A stretch of 64,000 bases of DNA, taken from the NCBI RefSeq assembly GCF_902459745.1, contig NZ_CABPSJ010000004.1:248001-312000 (forward strand), read 5' to 3'. The notes beneath the pieces were generated by a model. It ran no database searches. It was not told the DNA's origin and was given only the letters and a program-made list of their open reading frames with translations. The stretch is from Pandoraea communis (GTDB lineage Bacteria > Pseudomonadota > Gammaproteobacteria > Burkholderiales > Burkholderiaceae). The position numbers and the translations under genes are program-made. This document shows positions 25,865 to 34,728 of this stretch, piece after piece (position 1 is the stretch's first letter; each line of letters begins with the position of its first letter).

Positions 25865-27178
25865 TTACGGCGCGGCAGGGATCTTGTCGTCGGACGTGCC
25901 GATCGAATTGTCCACAGGATATGCGAAGGCCGCGAACAGGGCCACCATCGTCGAGTAGAAGGCGACGGTGACCTTCAGATTGAAGGTCTCCACAGTCAGA
26001 CCGAATATGGCGAAAGCGACCGCCGTCATCAGACCCATCAGCGCAGCACGATGCTCTCTGGGGCTATGGCGGATCTTGGCAGACCGGATGAAGAAATAGG
26101 CCGGGCCCACGTAGACCCCAAGAATGCTCAATAGGCCGAACACCAGTCCGTAGTCGACGACGTAAGCAAGAACCTGGTTATGGACTTCGCCCCTGCCCAA
26201 GTCTGCTGCTGTGGGCGTCAGCATGCCGGTTGCCGCCATCCCTGGCATGGCATCGTGATATCCATGGGCGCCCAATCCCAGTAAGGGATTTTCTCTGGTG
26301 AGCTTTGCCGCCGCTTTCCACAGTTCCAGCCGGATACCCGTAGACGAATCGGGCTGCCCGGCGGAACGACTGGTGAGATCTGTCTGGATGGATTCGAACC
26401 GCTCCCGAACCCTTGGCGAAGCGAAGGTGCTGATCAGGAGAACAATGGCAATGAGTGCAATGGCGGCTCGCCGGCCCGTACTGATGGGATGTTTGTGCCA
26501 AAAAAACCACACAATCAGCAGACAGGGCAATGAGATCCAGCCTCCACGGGATTGGCTTGCCCATGACGCATAGCAGCCAGCCGCACCCCCAAGAATCTTA
26601 AAGGCGACGATCCACGGTTTGTCATGGGAGAGCCAGTGAATCGAAACGAGAGACAGGATGCCGAGCAGCAGTGCCATATCTCCGAAATGAATCGGGTTCA
26701 GAAACGAGCTTTCGGCTCTCGCGGCGAGGAGGTCTGCCGTCGAGTACAGGGCCATGGCTGCGGCACAGATGGCTCCGGCACCGAATGTCAGGTCGACCCA
26801 TTTCGGAATGACATAGGCAATCCTGCGCAGACTGAAAAACACAATGGTGGCGAGCAGGAAGCGCACGGGGGAGTCGAGCGTATTCGCGACGATCTTGCCG
26901 TGGAACACTTCAACCGCCAGGATCGCAAAGAACGGCAGGAACAAGGCGACGACGAACACCCGGACGTGGGGGCTGGTCTTGATGAGGGAGGAAATCTCGC
27001 CGAACCTGCGATCCATCAGGAGGATGGCCGCACCTAACGCCACGATTAAAAACATAACAGTGTTCCCTCCGCGCGGAAGGATAAGCGCGGCGGCGGGAAA
27101 CAACAGGATTAGTGTGCCGAAAATTTTGGCAAAAAGATGTCGGCTGGGCATCATTGCCGACGTTTCAGACGTGCTCAT
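25865..27178 (-). CDS. O-antigen ligase/polymerase-like membrane protein (Wzy/WaaL family)
   Basis: The 437-residue product is a polytopic membrane protein with ten or more helices and a large periplasmic loop near residues 240-330 containing SRGGWISLP and the ligase-type segment ENPLLGLGAHGYHDAMPGM. The loop arginine and the GLGxxG...H pattern are as in the Wzy_C/O-antigen ligase superfamily. It probably attaches O-polysaccharide or another undecaprenyl-linked glycan to lipid A-core or a similar acceptor in the periplasm. Base composition looks slightly less GC-rich than in its neighbours, common for surface-glycan genes. Start at 27178 lacks a clear ribosome-binding site; ATGs nearby (MMPSRH) are alternatives. 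Confidence 0.85.
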   Translation of the reverse strand: MSTSETSAMMPSRHLFAKIFGTLILLFPAAALILPRGGNTVMFLIVALGAAILLMDRRFGEISSLIKTSPHVRVFVVALFLPFFAILAVEVFHGKIVANTLDSPVRFLLATIVFFSLRRIAYVIPKWVDLTFGAGAICAAAMALYSTADLLAARAESSFLNPIHFGDMALLLGILSLVSIHWLSHDKPWIVAFKILGGAAGCYASWASQSRGGWISLPCLLIVWFFWHKHPISTGRRAAIALIAIVLLISTFASPRVRERFESIQTDLTSRSAGQPDSSTGIRLELWKAAAKLTRENPLLGLGAHGYHDAMPGMAATGMLTPTAADLGRGEVHNQVLAYVVDYGLVFGLLSILGVYVGPAYFFIRSAKIRHSPREHRAALMGLMTAVAFAIFGLTVETFNLKVTVAFYSTMVALFAAFAYPVDNSIGTSDDKIPAAP

Positions 27179-27305
27179 TGGCTAACTGGCGGACTTCGCG
27201 GTTTGCATTTGCACGAAGTATGCCAGAAATGCCCGCGCCGACGCATTTTCGTCGAATGCGTACAACCTCCCATGGGAAAACCGGGAGGATCGTGCTGAAC
27301 CCGCT

Positions 27306-27653
27306 TTACAAGTTCATCGCCCCCAGCACCTCGCACAGATGCAGCGCCACATGGGTCCAGGCTGCCTCATCGTACGAATCCCCCTCGCGCGCCTGCCGCT
27401 GCGCTTCGTGAAATGCACGCCAGAGGGCTGCGGCGCTCGAGGGGGTGCCCCCGGCCAACTGGTATTGGCGCTGAAGCGCTTCGGCCAGCCACGGTTGTTC
27501 GTGGGCACAGGCGTCGGCATAGGCCTCGACGGCAACCCGCGCGTAGGGGTCGCCCGCCGGGTCGAGTACCACTGGGTGACTGGCAGCCGGCCGCGGTATA
27601 GCGGACAGGGTGTGGCGCTCGGCGGCGTTATGGCGTGTGTGGCGATGTTTCAT
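27306..27653 (-). CDS. Hypothetical protein, 115 residues
   Basis: No family is recognised. The product is soluble, His/Arg-rich at the N-terminus and then alpha-helical (VAVEAYADACAHEQPWLAEA, LWRAFHEAQRQAREG, WTHVALHLCEVLG). It has no signal peptide. It precedes, in transcription order, nothing obvious: the O-antigen-ligase-like gene is on the same strand 127 bases further on. It follows the 70-residue gene at 27711 and the two may be co-transcribed. Confidence 0.6.
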   Translation of the reverse strand: MKHRHTRHNAAERHTLSAIPRPAASHPVVLDPAGDPYARVAVEAYADACAHEQPWLAEALQRQYQLAGGTPSSAAALWRAFHEAQRQAREGDSYDEAAWTHVALHLCEVLGAMNL

Positions 27654-27710
27654 GAGGGTCTCGTCTCGTTGGCCGCGCCAGGGCCCTGGCGCGGAATCGC
27701 TTACGTGGAC

Positions 27711-27923
27711 TCAATCGTTTTCCATATCGCGGATGAACAGCATGGCCGCGTGCTTGGCCTGATCGATGCTCTTGAACGTCCTGCCGTCCATGGGCCAGAC
27801 GTCGACCAGTACGGCGTAGTCGCCGGGCCGATCGGCCTGCATGATGCGAATGTAATGCTGCCGGAACACGCAGCGCGCGAGTTCCACTGTCGGATGCGGT
27901 CGGCGGAAATGGGCGGTTGCCAT
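27711..27923 (-). CDS. Hypothetical protein, 70 residues
   Basis: A small soluble protein with the ordered-looking pattern RIMQADRPGDYAVLVDVWPM...FKSIDQAKHAAMLFIRDMEN, a beta-rich half followed by a helix. GGAGACTGTC immediately before the ATG is an excellent ribosome-binding site, supporting expression. No family is recognised. Confidence 0.6.
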   Translation of the reverse strand: MATAHFRRPHPTVELARCVFRQHYIRIMQADRPGDYAVLVDVWPMDGRTFKSIDQAKHAAMLFIRDMEND

Positions 27924-28123
27924 GACAGTCTCCAGAAATTCGGCCCTCCAGCCTCAACGGGCCGTTGTTCTGTCATATGCAAGTTGCGCGCCACCCCATC
28001 TGAATTATTTAACTATTTGATATATAAGGAAGTTGTGAGGAGGGTGGGCGAGCGCGGTGGAAAAAGCGTTACGAAAACGAAACATCGCCGAAACGGCAAG
28101 ACGTAACACTACCGGGGGGGATA

Positions 28124-28400
28124 TCAGCGGGACAACGGCGCTGCACACAACTCAGCCAACCCGGCCAGATCGCCTCGTTGCGCGAGTTGATGGACGTGCC
28201 GGGCGAAGCCGTCTTATTGCGGCGATGCCGAGATCGCCAGCACGGGCATGCCGCGCCAGCGGCAGCGTGTGGCGCGGGCGACCGCGAGACCGTCGGCGTT
28301 GGGCATCATGTGGCCGGTGACGACCAGATCCGGTCTCATTCGCGAAACGCCAGATTCAGACGACGCGTGTTGGTGCCGACCGCGGTCGGCGTGCCCGTCT
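28124..28400 (-). pseudogene. Remnant of a response-regulator receiver domain
   Basis: On the minus strand, from about 28339, the reading MRPDLVVTGHMMPNADGLAV then WRGMPVLAISASPQ is unmistakably the central part of a CheY-like receiver. The phospho-acceptor Asp expected before xMMP is Gly (VVTGHMMP). An in-frame TAA at 28216-28214 interrupts it, after which the same frame continues as DGFARHVHQLAQRGDLAGLA to a second stop at 28124. Upstream, a LNLAFRE segment in another frame fits the preceding helix, implying a frameshift near 28340. The first strands with the acidic pocket are missing. It lies directly downstream of the MurA-like gene, on the same strand. Confidence 0.78.
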
Positions 28401-28448
28401 GGCGAACCCGGCCCCGTGGGGGCCGGCCGCCGGCAGAACACAAGTGGC

Positions 28449-29750
28449 TTACTCGGGGGTCGTCCAGACGACGTTCGCGCCCACCGAGCACAGGTTTTCG
28501 ACGAAGCGCGGGTGCGCGCGCTGGATCGGCTGGGCGTTCTTGATGGTCGATTGTCCGTCGATACTGGAGGCCACCATCAGCAGGGCAATCGCCACGCGGA
28601 TGATGTACGGGCTTTCCACGACAGCCGGCGAGAGCGGTACGCCGCCGAACGTGATCAGGCGATGCGGATCGGACTGGAACACGTGTGCACCGAACTTCGA
28701 CAACTCGGTCGACCAGCCCATGGCGCCGTCATACACCTTGTTCCAGAACATCGCGCTGCCCTCGGCCTTCACACCCAGCGCGATGAAGATTGGTAGCAGG
28801 TCGACGGGGAAATACGGCCAGGGGGCGGCCTCCACCTTCGTCAGAATGTTCTGTGTGAACGGTGTCTGCACCTTGAGCTTGCCTTGCGCGGTGGCCGTCG
28901 ACCAGCCATCGCGGTGCTCGACCTTCACGCCGAACTTGGCGAATGTGCGGTCGATCAGCGGGAACTGATCCGGCGCCGTGTTCTTGACCGTGATTTCGCC
29001 GCCCGTGATCGCGCCGAGGGCCAGGAACGTCGTGATTTCATGGAAGTCTTCGGCGAAGCGGAATTCGCCGCCGCCGAAGCGTTCCACACCTTCGATGGCG
29101 AGCTGCGACGTGCCGACACCTTCGACGGGCACCCCCAGCATCTGCATGAAACGGCAGAACTCCTGCACGTGCGGCTCCGAGGCCGCGTTGTTCAGTTGCG
29201 AGCGCCCCTTGGCCGATGCCGCGCACAGCACGAAGTTCTCCGTGGTCGTCACCGAAGCGTAATCGAGCCAATGGCGGATGGCGGGGCGCGCGTCGTCTGC
29301 GTGGATGAGCAGCGAGCCTTCGGTGCGCTCGACGCGTCCACCGAAATGGCGCAGCACTTCGATGTGCGGGTCGATCTCGCGCACGCCGAGCGTGCAGCCC
29401 TTGACGTTGTCTTCGATGCGTGCAACGCCGAACCGCGCGAGCAGCGGCGGCACGAGCATGATCGACGAGCGCATTTCTTCCGGCAGATGGTCGGTGAGCG
29501 GGTCGAACTTCGTATTGCGGTGATGGATGTCGAGCGTACCGGTTTCGAAATCGACGCTCACATCGCTGCCGAGCTGCCGGAAGATATCGAGAATCTTGCG
29601 AACGTCGGTGATCTCGGGCACGCCGATGAGGCGCACGGGCTGATCGGTGAGCAGCGTGGCGCAGAGTACCGGGAGAACGGCGTTCTTGTTGGCGGAAGGG
29701 ATGATGCGGCCGCGCAGGGGCTGGCCGCCGTGGACTACCAGATGGGACAT
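28449..29750 (-). CDS. murA: MurA-like UDP-N-acetylglucosamine 1-carboxyvinyltransferase (divergent paralogue)
   Basis: The 433-residue product has the EPSP-synthase/MurA fold. MurA transfers enolpyruvate from PEP to UDP-GlcNAc, the first committed step to peptidoglycan. Catalytic positions are mostly kept: K22-N23 in SANKNAVLP, R94 in EEMRSSIML, C119 and R124 in VKGCTLGVRE, D317 in YFPVDLLP. By comparison with E. coli MurA, remembered, the position of Arg331 appears to be Lys338 here (FWNKVYD). The canonical IGARPVD is LGVREID. Betaproteobacterial housekeeping murA normally lies near bolA/hisG; here the neighbours are an amidohydrolase and a decayed receiver, so I infer a second, divergent copy. 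GAAGGAAG precedes the ATG at 29750. Confidence 0.87.
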   Translation of the reverse strand: MSHLVVHGGQPLRGRIIPSANKNAVLPVLCATLLTDQPVRLIGVPEITDVRKILDIFRQLGSDVSVDFETGTLDIHHRNTKFDPLTDHLPEEMRSSIMLVPPLLARFGVARIEDNVKGCTLGVREIDPHIEVLRHFGGRVERTEGSLLIHADDARPAIRHWLDYASVTTTENFVLCAASAKGRSQLNNAASEPHVQEFCRFMQMLGVPVEGVGTSQLAIEGVERFGGGEFRFAEDFHEITTFLALGAITGGEITVKNTAPDQFPLIDRTFAKFGVKVEHRDGWSTATAQGKLKVQTPFTQNILTKVEAAPWPYFPVDLLPIFIALGVKAEGSAMFWNKVYDGAMGWSTELSKFGAHVFQSDPHRLITFGGVPLSPAVVESPYIIRVAIALLMVASSIDGQSTIKNAQPIQRAHPRFVENLCSVGANVVWTTPE

Positions 29751-30001
29751 GGGCTTCCTTCGGGCTTCGTGCTTTCGTGTGTCGGGCGGGGGGCGAAAGT
29801 GGCAGGCGGGCCACAGGCCCGTCGCAGACAGGCGAAATATACCCCTGAATGCGGCGCATGTGCCATGCGTCCCCTGAGCCCGTGGTGCGATTGCCGCGCC
29901 GCTTGACGGGCGACAGCCCGTGGTATCGGCGGTGTGGGCTGCCGTTCCCGATACCTGATACGCTCGCGCAACGTTGCCACGGAAATTCATTGAGGGAAGG
30001 C

Positions 30002-31201
30002 ATGACAACACTGGACATCTGCAATGCACGCGGCCTCGACGGTACGCCGGTCGAGGTGCGCATCGAGAGCGGGCGGATTGCGGTGATCGGGCCGTCTCTC
30101 CCGTCGTTACCCATCGCACAAGGGAACGCCACCCGCCGGATCGACGCGCGCGGCGCGTTGCTGCTACCGGGTCTTGTGGAGTCGCACACGCATCTCGACA
30201 AGACCGCGTGGGGCATGCCGTGGTACGTCAACGAGTGCGGCTCGCGCCTGATCGATCGCATTGACAACGAGAGACGGTGGCGTGCCGAGAGCGGGCACGA
30301 TGCGGGGGCCGCGTCGCTCGCACTCGGGCGCGCATTCCTCGCGGCAGGCACCACGCGGCTGCGCACGCACGTCGACATCGATACCGACGCGGGGCTGCGT
30401 CATCTCGATGGCGTGCTCGCGACTCGGGAGGTGCTGGCGGACACGCTGGACATGCAGATCGTCGCCTTCCCGCAGTCGGGCGTGCTGGACCGCGATGGCA
30501 CGGTCGCGTTGCTCGACGACTCGCTCGCGCGGGGCGCCGACGTGCTGGGCTGGCTCGATCCGTGCGCCATCGACCGCGACCCGAGAGCATCGCTCGACGC
30601 CATGTTCACGCTGGCCGACAAGCACGGTTGCCCCGTCGACGTTCATCTGCATGAGCCCGGAGAGATGGGCGCGTTCTCGATCGAGCTGATGCTCGAGCGC
30701 ACTGTGGCGCTGGGCATGCAGGGCAAGGTCGTCGTGTCGCATGCGTTTTGTCTGGGGGAACTGGAGGCGGCGCGTGCCGATGCGTTGCTCGCGCGCCTGG
30801 CGGACGCGGGTGTCGCGCTGATCACGACGGCGCCGCCCTCGCGCGTCGTGCCGCCGCTCATGGCGTGCCGCCGCGCGGGTGTTCCGCTCGCGGGCGGCAA
30901 CGATGGCATTCGCGACACATGGACACCGTACGGCACGCCCGACATGCTCGAGCGCGCCATGATGATCGGTCTGCGCTACAACCTGCGCCGTGACGACGAG
31001 TTGGCGATCGCGCTCGATTGCGTCACCCATCAGGGCGCGAGGGCATGCTGGTTCGACGACTATGGCTTGCATGCGGGGGCGCGCGCCGATCTGGTGCTGG
31101 TCGATGCGGCGAACGCCGCGCAAGCCATCGTCACACGTGCGCCGCGCCGCTGGGTGGTGGCGAACGGTCATATCGTGGTGAGCGAGGGTGTGGCGGTGTG
31201 A
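30002..31201 (+). CDS. Amidohydrolase-superfamily deaminase/hydrolase (cytosine-deaminase-like)
   Basis: The 399-residue product has the metal-dependent amidohydrolase layout: an N-terminal beta segment, the metal site GLVESHTHLDKTAWGMPWYV, RTHVDIDTDAGL, the third ligand in CPVDVHLHEPGEMGAF, VSHAFCLG with the fourth histidine, and GGNDGIRDTWTPYGTPDMLE with the catalytic aspartate. The ESHTHLDK and GNDGIRDTWxPYG forms are those of cytosine deaminase relatives, which hydrolyse cyclic amidines or amides of pyrimidines and triazines. Substrate cannot be told. GAGGGAAGG precedes the ATG. Divergent from the MurA-like gene. Confidence 0.88.
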   Translation: MTTLDICNARGLDGTPVEVRIESGRIAVIGPSLPSLPIAQGNATRRIDARGALLLPGLVESHTHLDKTAWGMPWYVNECGSRLIDRIDNERRWRAESGHDAGAASLALGRAFLAAGTTRLRTHVDIDTDAGLRHLDGVLATREVLADTLDMQIVAFPQSGVLDRDGTVALLDDSLARGADVLGWLDPCAIDRDPRASLDAMFTLADKHGCPVDVHLHEPGEMGAFSIELMLERTVALGMQGKVVVSHAFCLGELEAARADALLARLADAGVALITTAPPSRVVPPLMACRRAGVPLAGGNDGIRDTWTPYGTPDMLERAMMIGLRYNLRRDDELAIALDCVTHQGARACWFDDYGLHAGARADLVLVDAANAAQAIVTRAPRRWVVANGHIVVSEGVAV

Positions 31202-31502
31202 CCCTCTTGGCTGGCCCTCGGCTTATCGTGCGACATAACCAGTGCCCGTCATCAGCGCGCCTGACACGCCTGACGCGTTTGGCGAGCGATACGCGCGATT
31301 CACGCGACTCGTACGGCCCACGCGTTGCGCACGCGAGACAGGTATGTCGTATGCAAAATTCATGCGATTCCCTACGCAATCCGCGCTAAGATGATCCATC
31401 GTGTGATGTCGCAGCGGGGCTTCGGCGCGAGACCGTTGTTCCCGGCCCAATTGGCCTGCCGGCCTGGGTGGCTGTGGGCTGCCAGAGACCAGGGGAGAAC
31501 GG
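31202..31502. other. 301-base intergenic region
   Basis: No gene is supported. AGGGGAGAACGG before 31503 provides a ribosome-binding site for the downstream hydrolase. Repeated short CACGC/CGCGAC words occur, but no clear hairpin or operator. Confidence 0.35.
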
Positions 31503-32507
31503 ATGCTCGGAATGTCGCGCAGGGCCGGGGGACGATCGTTCGCGACGATGCTCGTCGCGCTCGGTGCCTGCGGTCTCGGCATCTCCTTGGTGGCTTCGCT
31601 CCCCTCGCTTGCCTCGGCTGCCGACACGACAATGCCGGGCAAACCGGCGGTGAAACCTGCTTCTCCCCCGGTTCCTTCGACTTCCTCTTCTGGTGCCACG
31701 CCTACGCCGAACACCCCGGCGCCGTCCGGTGTCGATCTGCGGGTGCTGCGCAGCGACGGTGGGTACGCCAATCTCCATGTCTTCCGGCCGCCTGCTGCTT
31801 GCAGCGGGGTGGCCGTGCTCAGTCCCGGCGCCGGCGACGACCGTGACGCGCTGGCTTGGCTTGGGCGTGCCCTCTCGCAATATGGTTGGCTGACGGTGAC
31901 GATGGCACACAAGGAAAGCGGGCACGACTCGTTGCGTGATCGCGTGCGCAACGGCGGGTTGCGCGACGGATTGCTGGCGCTCACTACGGATCCCGAAGCG
32001 TATGTCGATCGTCTCGAAGACACCGGCGCGGCGCTGCATTGGGCACGCACGCAATGCCGATCGGGACCGGCGGTCTTCGCGGGGCATTCGATGGGTGCGG
32101 TCACGGTGATGGTCGAGGCGGGGGCGAAGAACAAGCTCGGGCTCGACAGTGACGACCGTTTCGACGGTTACATCGCGCTGTCGCCGCAGGGGCCGGGACC
32201 GATTTTTCCGGCGGGCGCGTGGCACGACATCCATAAGCCCGTGTTGCTCGTGACCGGCACGCGCGACGCGCCGCTGGACGGCAAGTGGCAGACGCGCACC
32301 GAGCCGTACGCGGATCTGCCGACGGGGTGCCACTGGCAGGCGGTTGTCGATGGCGCCACGCATTTCAACTTTGCCGGTTTCGGCTACGGGCACGGCGATA
32401 TCGAAGTCAAGGTGTTGCCGTTGATCCAGCGCTTTCTCGACAATCTGCGCGCGCACCAATGTGCGGTACCCGCGCCGGCGGCTGGCGTGAAGTTCGACAC
32501 CAAGTAG
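31503..32507 (+). CDS. Exported alpha/beta hydrolase
   Basis: The 334-residue product has a signal peptide (FATMLVALGACGLGISLVAS...ASAA), a Pro/Ser/Thr linker to about residue 76, then an alpha/beta-hydrolase domain. The nucleophile elbow is GHSMG with Ser196; a candidate acid is in VTGTRDAPLD and the histidine in DGATHFNFAGFGYG. It resembles dienelactone-hydrolase-like or lipase-like secreted proteins with no assigned substrate. It should act in the periplasm. It ends eight bases before the MATE remnant. Confidence 0.85.
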   Translation: MLGMSRRAGGRSFATMLVALGACGLGISLVASLPSLASAADTTMPGKPAVKPASPPVPSTSSSGATPTPNTPAPSGVDLRVLRSDGGYANLHVFRPPAACSGVAVLSPGAGDDRDALAWLGRALSQYGWLTVTMAHKESGHDSLRDRVRNGGLRDGLLALTTDPEAYVDRLEDTGAALHWARTQCRSGPAVFAGHSMGAVTVMVEAGAKNKLGLDSDDRFDGYIALSPQGPGPIFPAGAWHDIHKPVLLVTGTRDAPLDGKWQTRTEPYADLPTGCHWQAVVDGATHFNFAGFGYGHGDIEVKVLPLIQRFLDNLRAHQCAVPAPAAGVKFDTK

Positions 32508-32515
32508 GGGGCGTC

Positions 32516-32918
32516 ATGGCCGGGCATGACCTCACGCGCGGCCCGTCGGAAAGACCTTATTCCGGTTCTCGCTGCCGGTGCCGGGCAGCAATGTGCTTCA
32601 GTCGCTCAACGCCTCGATCGACGCAATGTGGATCGGGCACTTCCTGGGCGAGTCTGCGCTAACCGCCGCCTCCAACGCCAACATCCTGCTGTTCTTCCTG
32701 CTGGGCGTGGTGTCCGGCATCAGCATGGCCAACGCGATACGCATTGGCCAGTCCATCGGCGCGAAAAACCAGGAACTCACTCAGCGGATCGTCGGCACGA
32801 GCACCACATGCTTCGTGCTGACGTCGACTGCCGTCGCCGCCCTCGGTGACCTCTTCACGCCCGAATTGCTCAATGCGCTGGGGACACCGAGTGATGCGCG
32901 TGCGTTCGCCGTCGCAGG
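32516..32918 (+). pseudogene. Truncated and frameshifted MATE-family efflux transporter
   Basis: The ATG at 32516 opens MAGHDLTRGP, then the homologous frame changes at about 32545 and continues as LFRFSLPVPGSNVLQSLNAS, IDAMWIGHFLGESALTAASN, ANILLFFLLGVVSGISMANA, and so on to LLNALGTPSDARAFAVA at 32916. This is the first quarter to third of a MATE multidrug/toxin antiporter (normally about 450 residues). Homology stops two bases before the stop codon of the convergent LysR gene (32920), so the rest has been replaced by, or deleted up to, that gene. No function is expected. Confidence 0.85.
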
Positions 32919-32919
32919 G

Positions 32920-33834
32920 CTATGGGATTGCGTCTCGCGTATCGGCCGGCGTTTCGCGGGAGATCCATTTCGAAGCCGATTCTGCGAGCGCGGAGCGAAG
33001 CCAGTGCAGGAGTGTTTCGCGGGCCGGGTTTGCGGCGAACGGTTCGCGCGCGAGCGCGACGTACGCTGAGCCATCGCGGACGAAGCCGGAGGGGGCGATG
33101 AGGCGTCCGGCGTCAAGTTCGTCGCTCACCATATACACGGAGCCGATGGCGGCCCCCAGCCCGGCGCCTGCGGCCTGCAGGCTCAAATAAAAGTGTTCGA
33201 ACGGCGGTGTTGTGGTGTTTGCGTCGATGGGTGATTTGCGGGTGGCGCGCTGCCAGTCCTGCCATGCCTGTGGGCGAGTGCGGGTATGGAGTTGCTTGGG
33301 GTGGGGAGTATCGAACGAGGCGGGCGAGCCGACGGGCCCGATCCATTCATCTGCGAGGGGTTCGGCGGCGAGCGTGTGTCCCCAGAAGAAATCATTACGC
33401 CGGATGGCGACGTCAACGCCGGCTGTTGCGAGATCGAGGGGGCCGCCGGCGGAGTGGAGATGCAGTGTGATGTTGGGATGCGCTTGAGCGAAAGTGCCGA
33501 GGCGGGGGATGAGCCAGCGCATGGCGAGGGTGGGTTCGCAGGAGACGACGAGGGGGTGGGTGGGGGAAGAGGGGTGAAGGCTGGCGACGGTTGAGGCGAG
33601 GTGTTCGAACATTTGCCGGGTGGTGGAGTGCAGGCGTTCTCCTGCGGGGGTGAGGAAAACGGCGCGATTGCGGCGTTCGAACAGTGGCAGGCCGAGGGCA
33701 TTTTCGAGCGTACGGATTTGGCGGCTGACGGCGCCGTGGGTCACGAACAGGTGGTCGGCGGCGCGGGCGAAGCTTAATTCGTTGGCGGCGACGTTGAAAA
33801 CGTGGAGGGCATTGAGGGGTAGCGACCGATTCAT
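32920..33834 (-). CDS. LysR-family transcriptional regulator (GcvA-like)
   Basis: The 304-residue product has an N-terminal winged helix (LPLNALHVFNVAANELSFAR, HGAVSRQIRTLENALGLPLF) and a substrate-binding domain of type 2 periplasmic fold (PLVVSCEPTLAMRWLIPRLG). The helix sequence and RRNRAVFLTPAGERL are of the GcvA/AmpR-like group. The ATG at 33834 is chosen over an upstream start at 33867. Its stop abuts the truncated MATE gene, and it is divergent from the LysE-type gene at 34054, which is a common regulator-exporter arrangement; it may control that gene. Confidence 0.9.
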   Translation of the reverse strand: MNRSLPLNALHVFNVAANELSFARAADHLFVTHGAVSRQIRTLENALGLPLFERRNRAVFLTPAGERLHSTTRQMFEHLASTVASLHPSSPTHPLVVSCEPTLAMRWLIPRLGTFAQAHPNITLHLHSAGGPLDLATAGVDVAIRRNDFFWGHTLAAEPLADEWIGPVGSPASFDTPHPKQLHTRTRPQAWQDWQRATRKSPIDANTTTPPFEHFYLSLQAAGAGLGAAIGSVYMVSDELDAGRLIAPSGFVRDGSAYVALAREPFAANPARETLLHWLRSALAESASKWISRETPADTRDAIP

Positions 33835-34053
33835 AGGTGAAAAATTATCACGAATAAAAGCGCACAAAGATCGTTTTTCGCGGCCGAAGAATTCTCACAG
33901 AATAACGAACAATTCAGGACCCAAAAAGTAAAAAAACGCCTGAAAAATCAAGTGAGACGGATCGGGGCCCTGTTCTGCCGCGAGTTGGGTCACTGTCTGA
34001 GTGGCGGAATAGGGCTCCGGTCCGTCGGTGTTGAATTCGGTGAGGTTTTATCA

Positions 34054-34728
34054 ATGCAAGAGCTACTAGCGGTAATAACAATCACGGTATTGGCGGTAAT
34101 CAGTCCGGGGGCGGATTTCGCGATGGTGACGCGGGAGAGTTGGCGGTATGGCCGGCGGGCGGGGATGTGGGCGGCGGTGGGGATAGCGGTGGGGGTGCAG
34201 GTGCATGTTATCTACACGTTGGTCGGGGTCGGGTTGCTGATAGCGCAGGTGCCGTGGCTTTTTGCGGTGATCAAGTGGATGGGGGCGGCGTATTTGATGT
34301 ACATCGGTTGGCGGACGTTGCGAGACCGAGCGCCGGTAGCGGATGTGATTCGGGAAGAGGGGGCGACGGGAGCAACGGGGGCGTCGGCGCGGTGTGCCGG
34401 ATTGGGCGTTTCTGGCCCAACGCATTGGGAAGAGGCCGCGAGCGCCTTGCGCAAGGGTTTTTTCACCAACGCATTGAATCCTAAGACCACGTTATTCGTG
34501 GTGAGTACGTTCACGCAGATCGTTCATCCGGGGACGGGGTGGGCGCTTGGGCTGGCTTATGGGGTGTTCATGTCGTTCGCGCATTGGGCGTGGTTCAGCC
34601 TTGTCGCGCTGGGTTTCTCGGCGGGTTGGATGCGAGCGGCGATGGTTCGGCGTCAGCACATCGTCCGGCGCACCATAGGTGGGGCGCTGATAACACTTGG
34701 CGGGTTATTGGCGATGACGAATCGGTAA
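34054..34728 (+). CDS. LysE/RhtB-family amino-acid exporter
   Basis: The 224-residue product has six hydrophobic segments and the LysE-family landmarks: the N-terminal VITITVLAVISPGADFAMVT, WMGAAYLMYIGWRTLRD, and KGFFTNALNPKTTLFVVSTF. It should export amino acids or homoserine-like compounds across the inner membrane. The loop at residues 95-130 is longer and Gly/Ala-rich than in most family members. Codon use favours G-ending triplets. It is divergent from the LysR gene at 32920. Confidence 0.88.
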   Translation: MQELLAVITITVLAVISPGADFAMVTRESWRYGRRAGMWAAVGIAVGVQVHVIYTLVGVGLLIAQVPWLFAVIKWMGAAYLMYIGWRTLRDRAPVADVIREEGATGATGASARCAGLGVSGPTHWEEAASALRKGFFTNALNPKTTLFVVSTFTQIVHPGTGWALGLAYGVFMSFAHWAWFSLVALGFSAGWMRAAMVRRQHIVRRTIGGALITLGGLLAMTNR

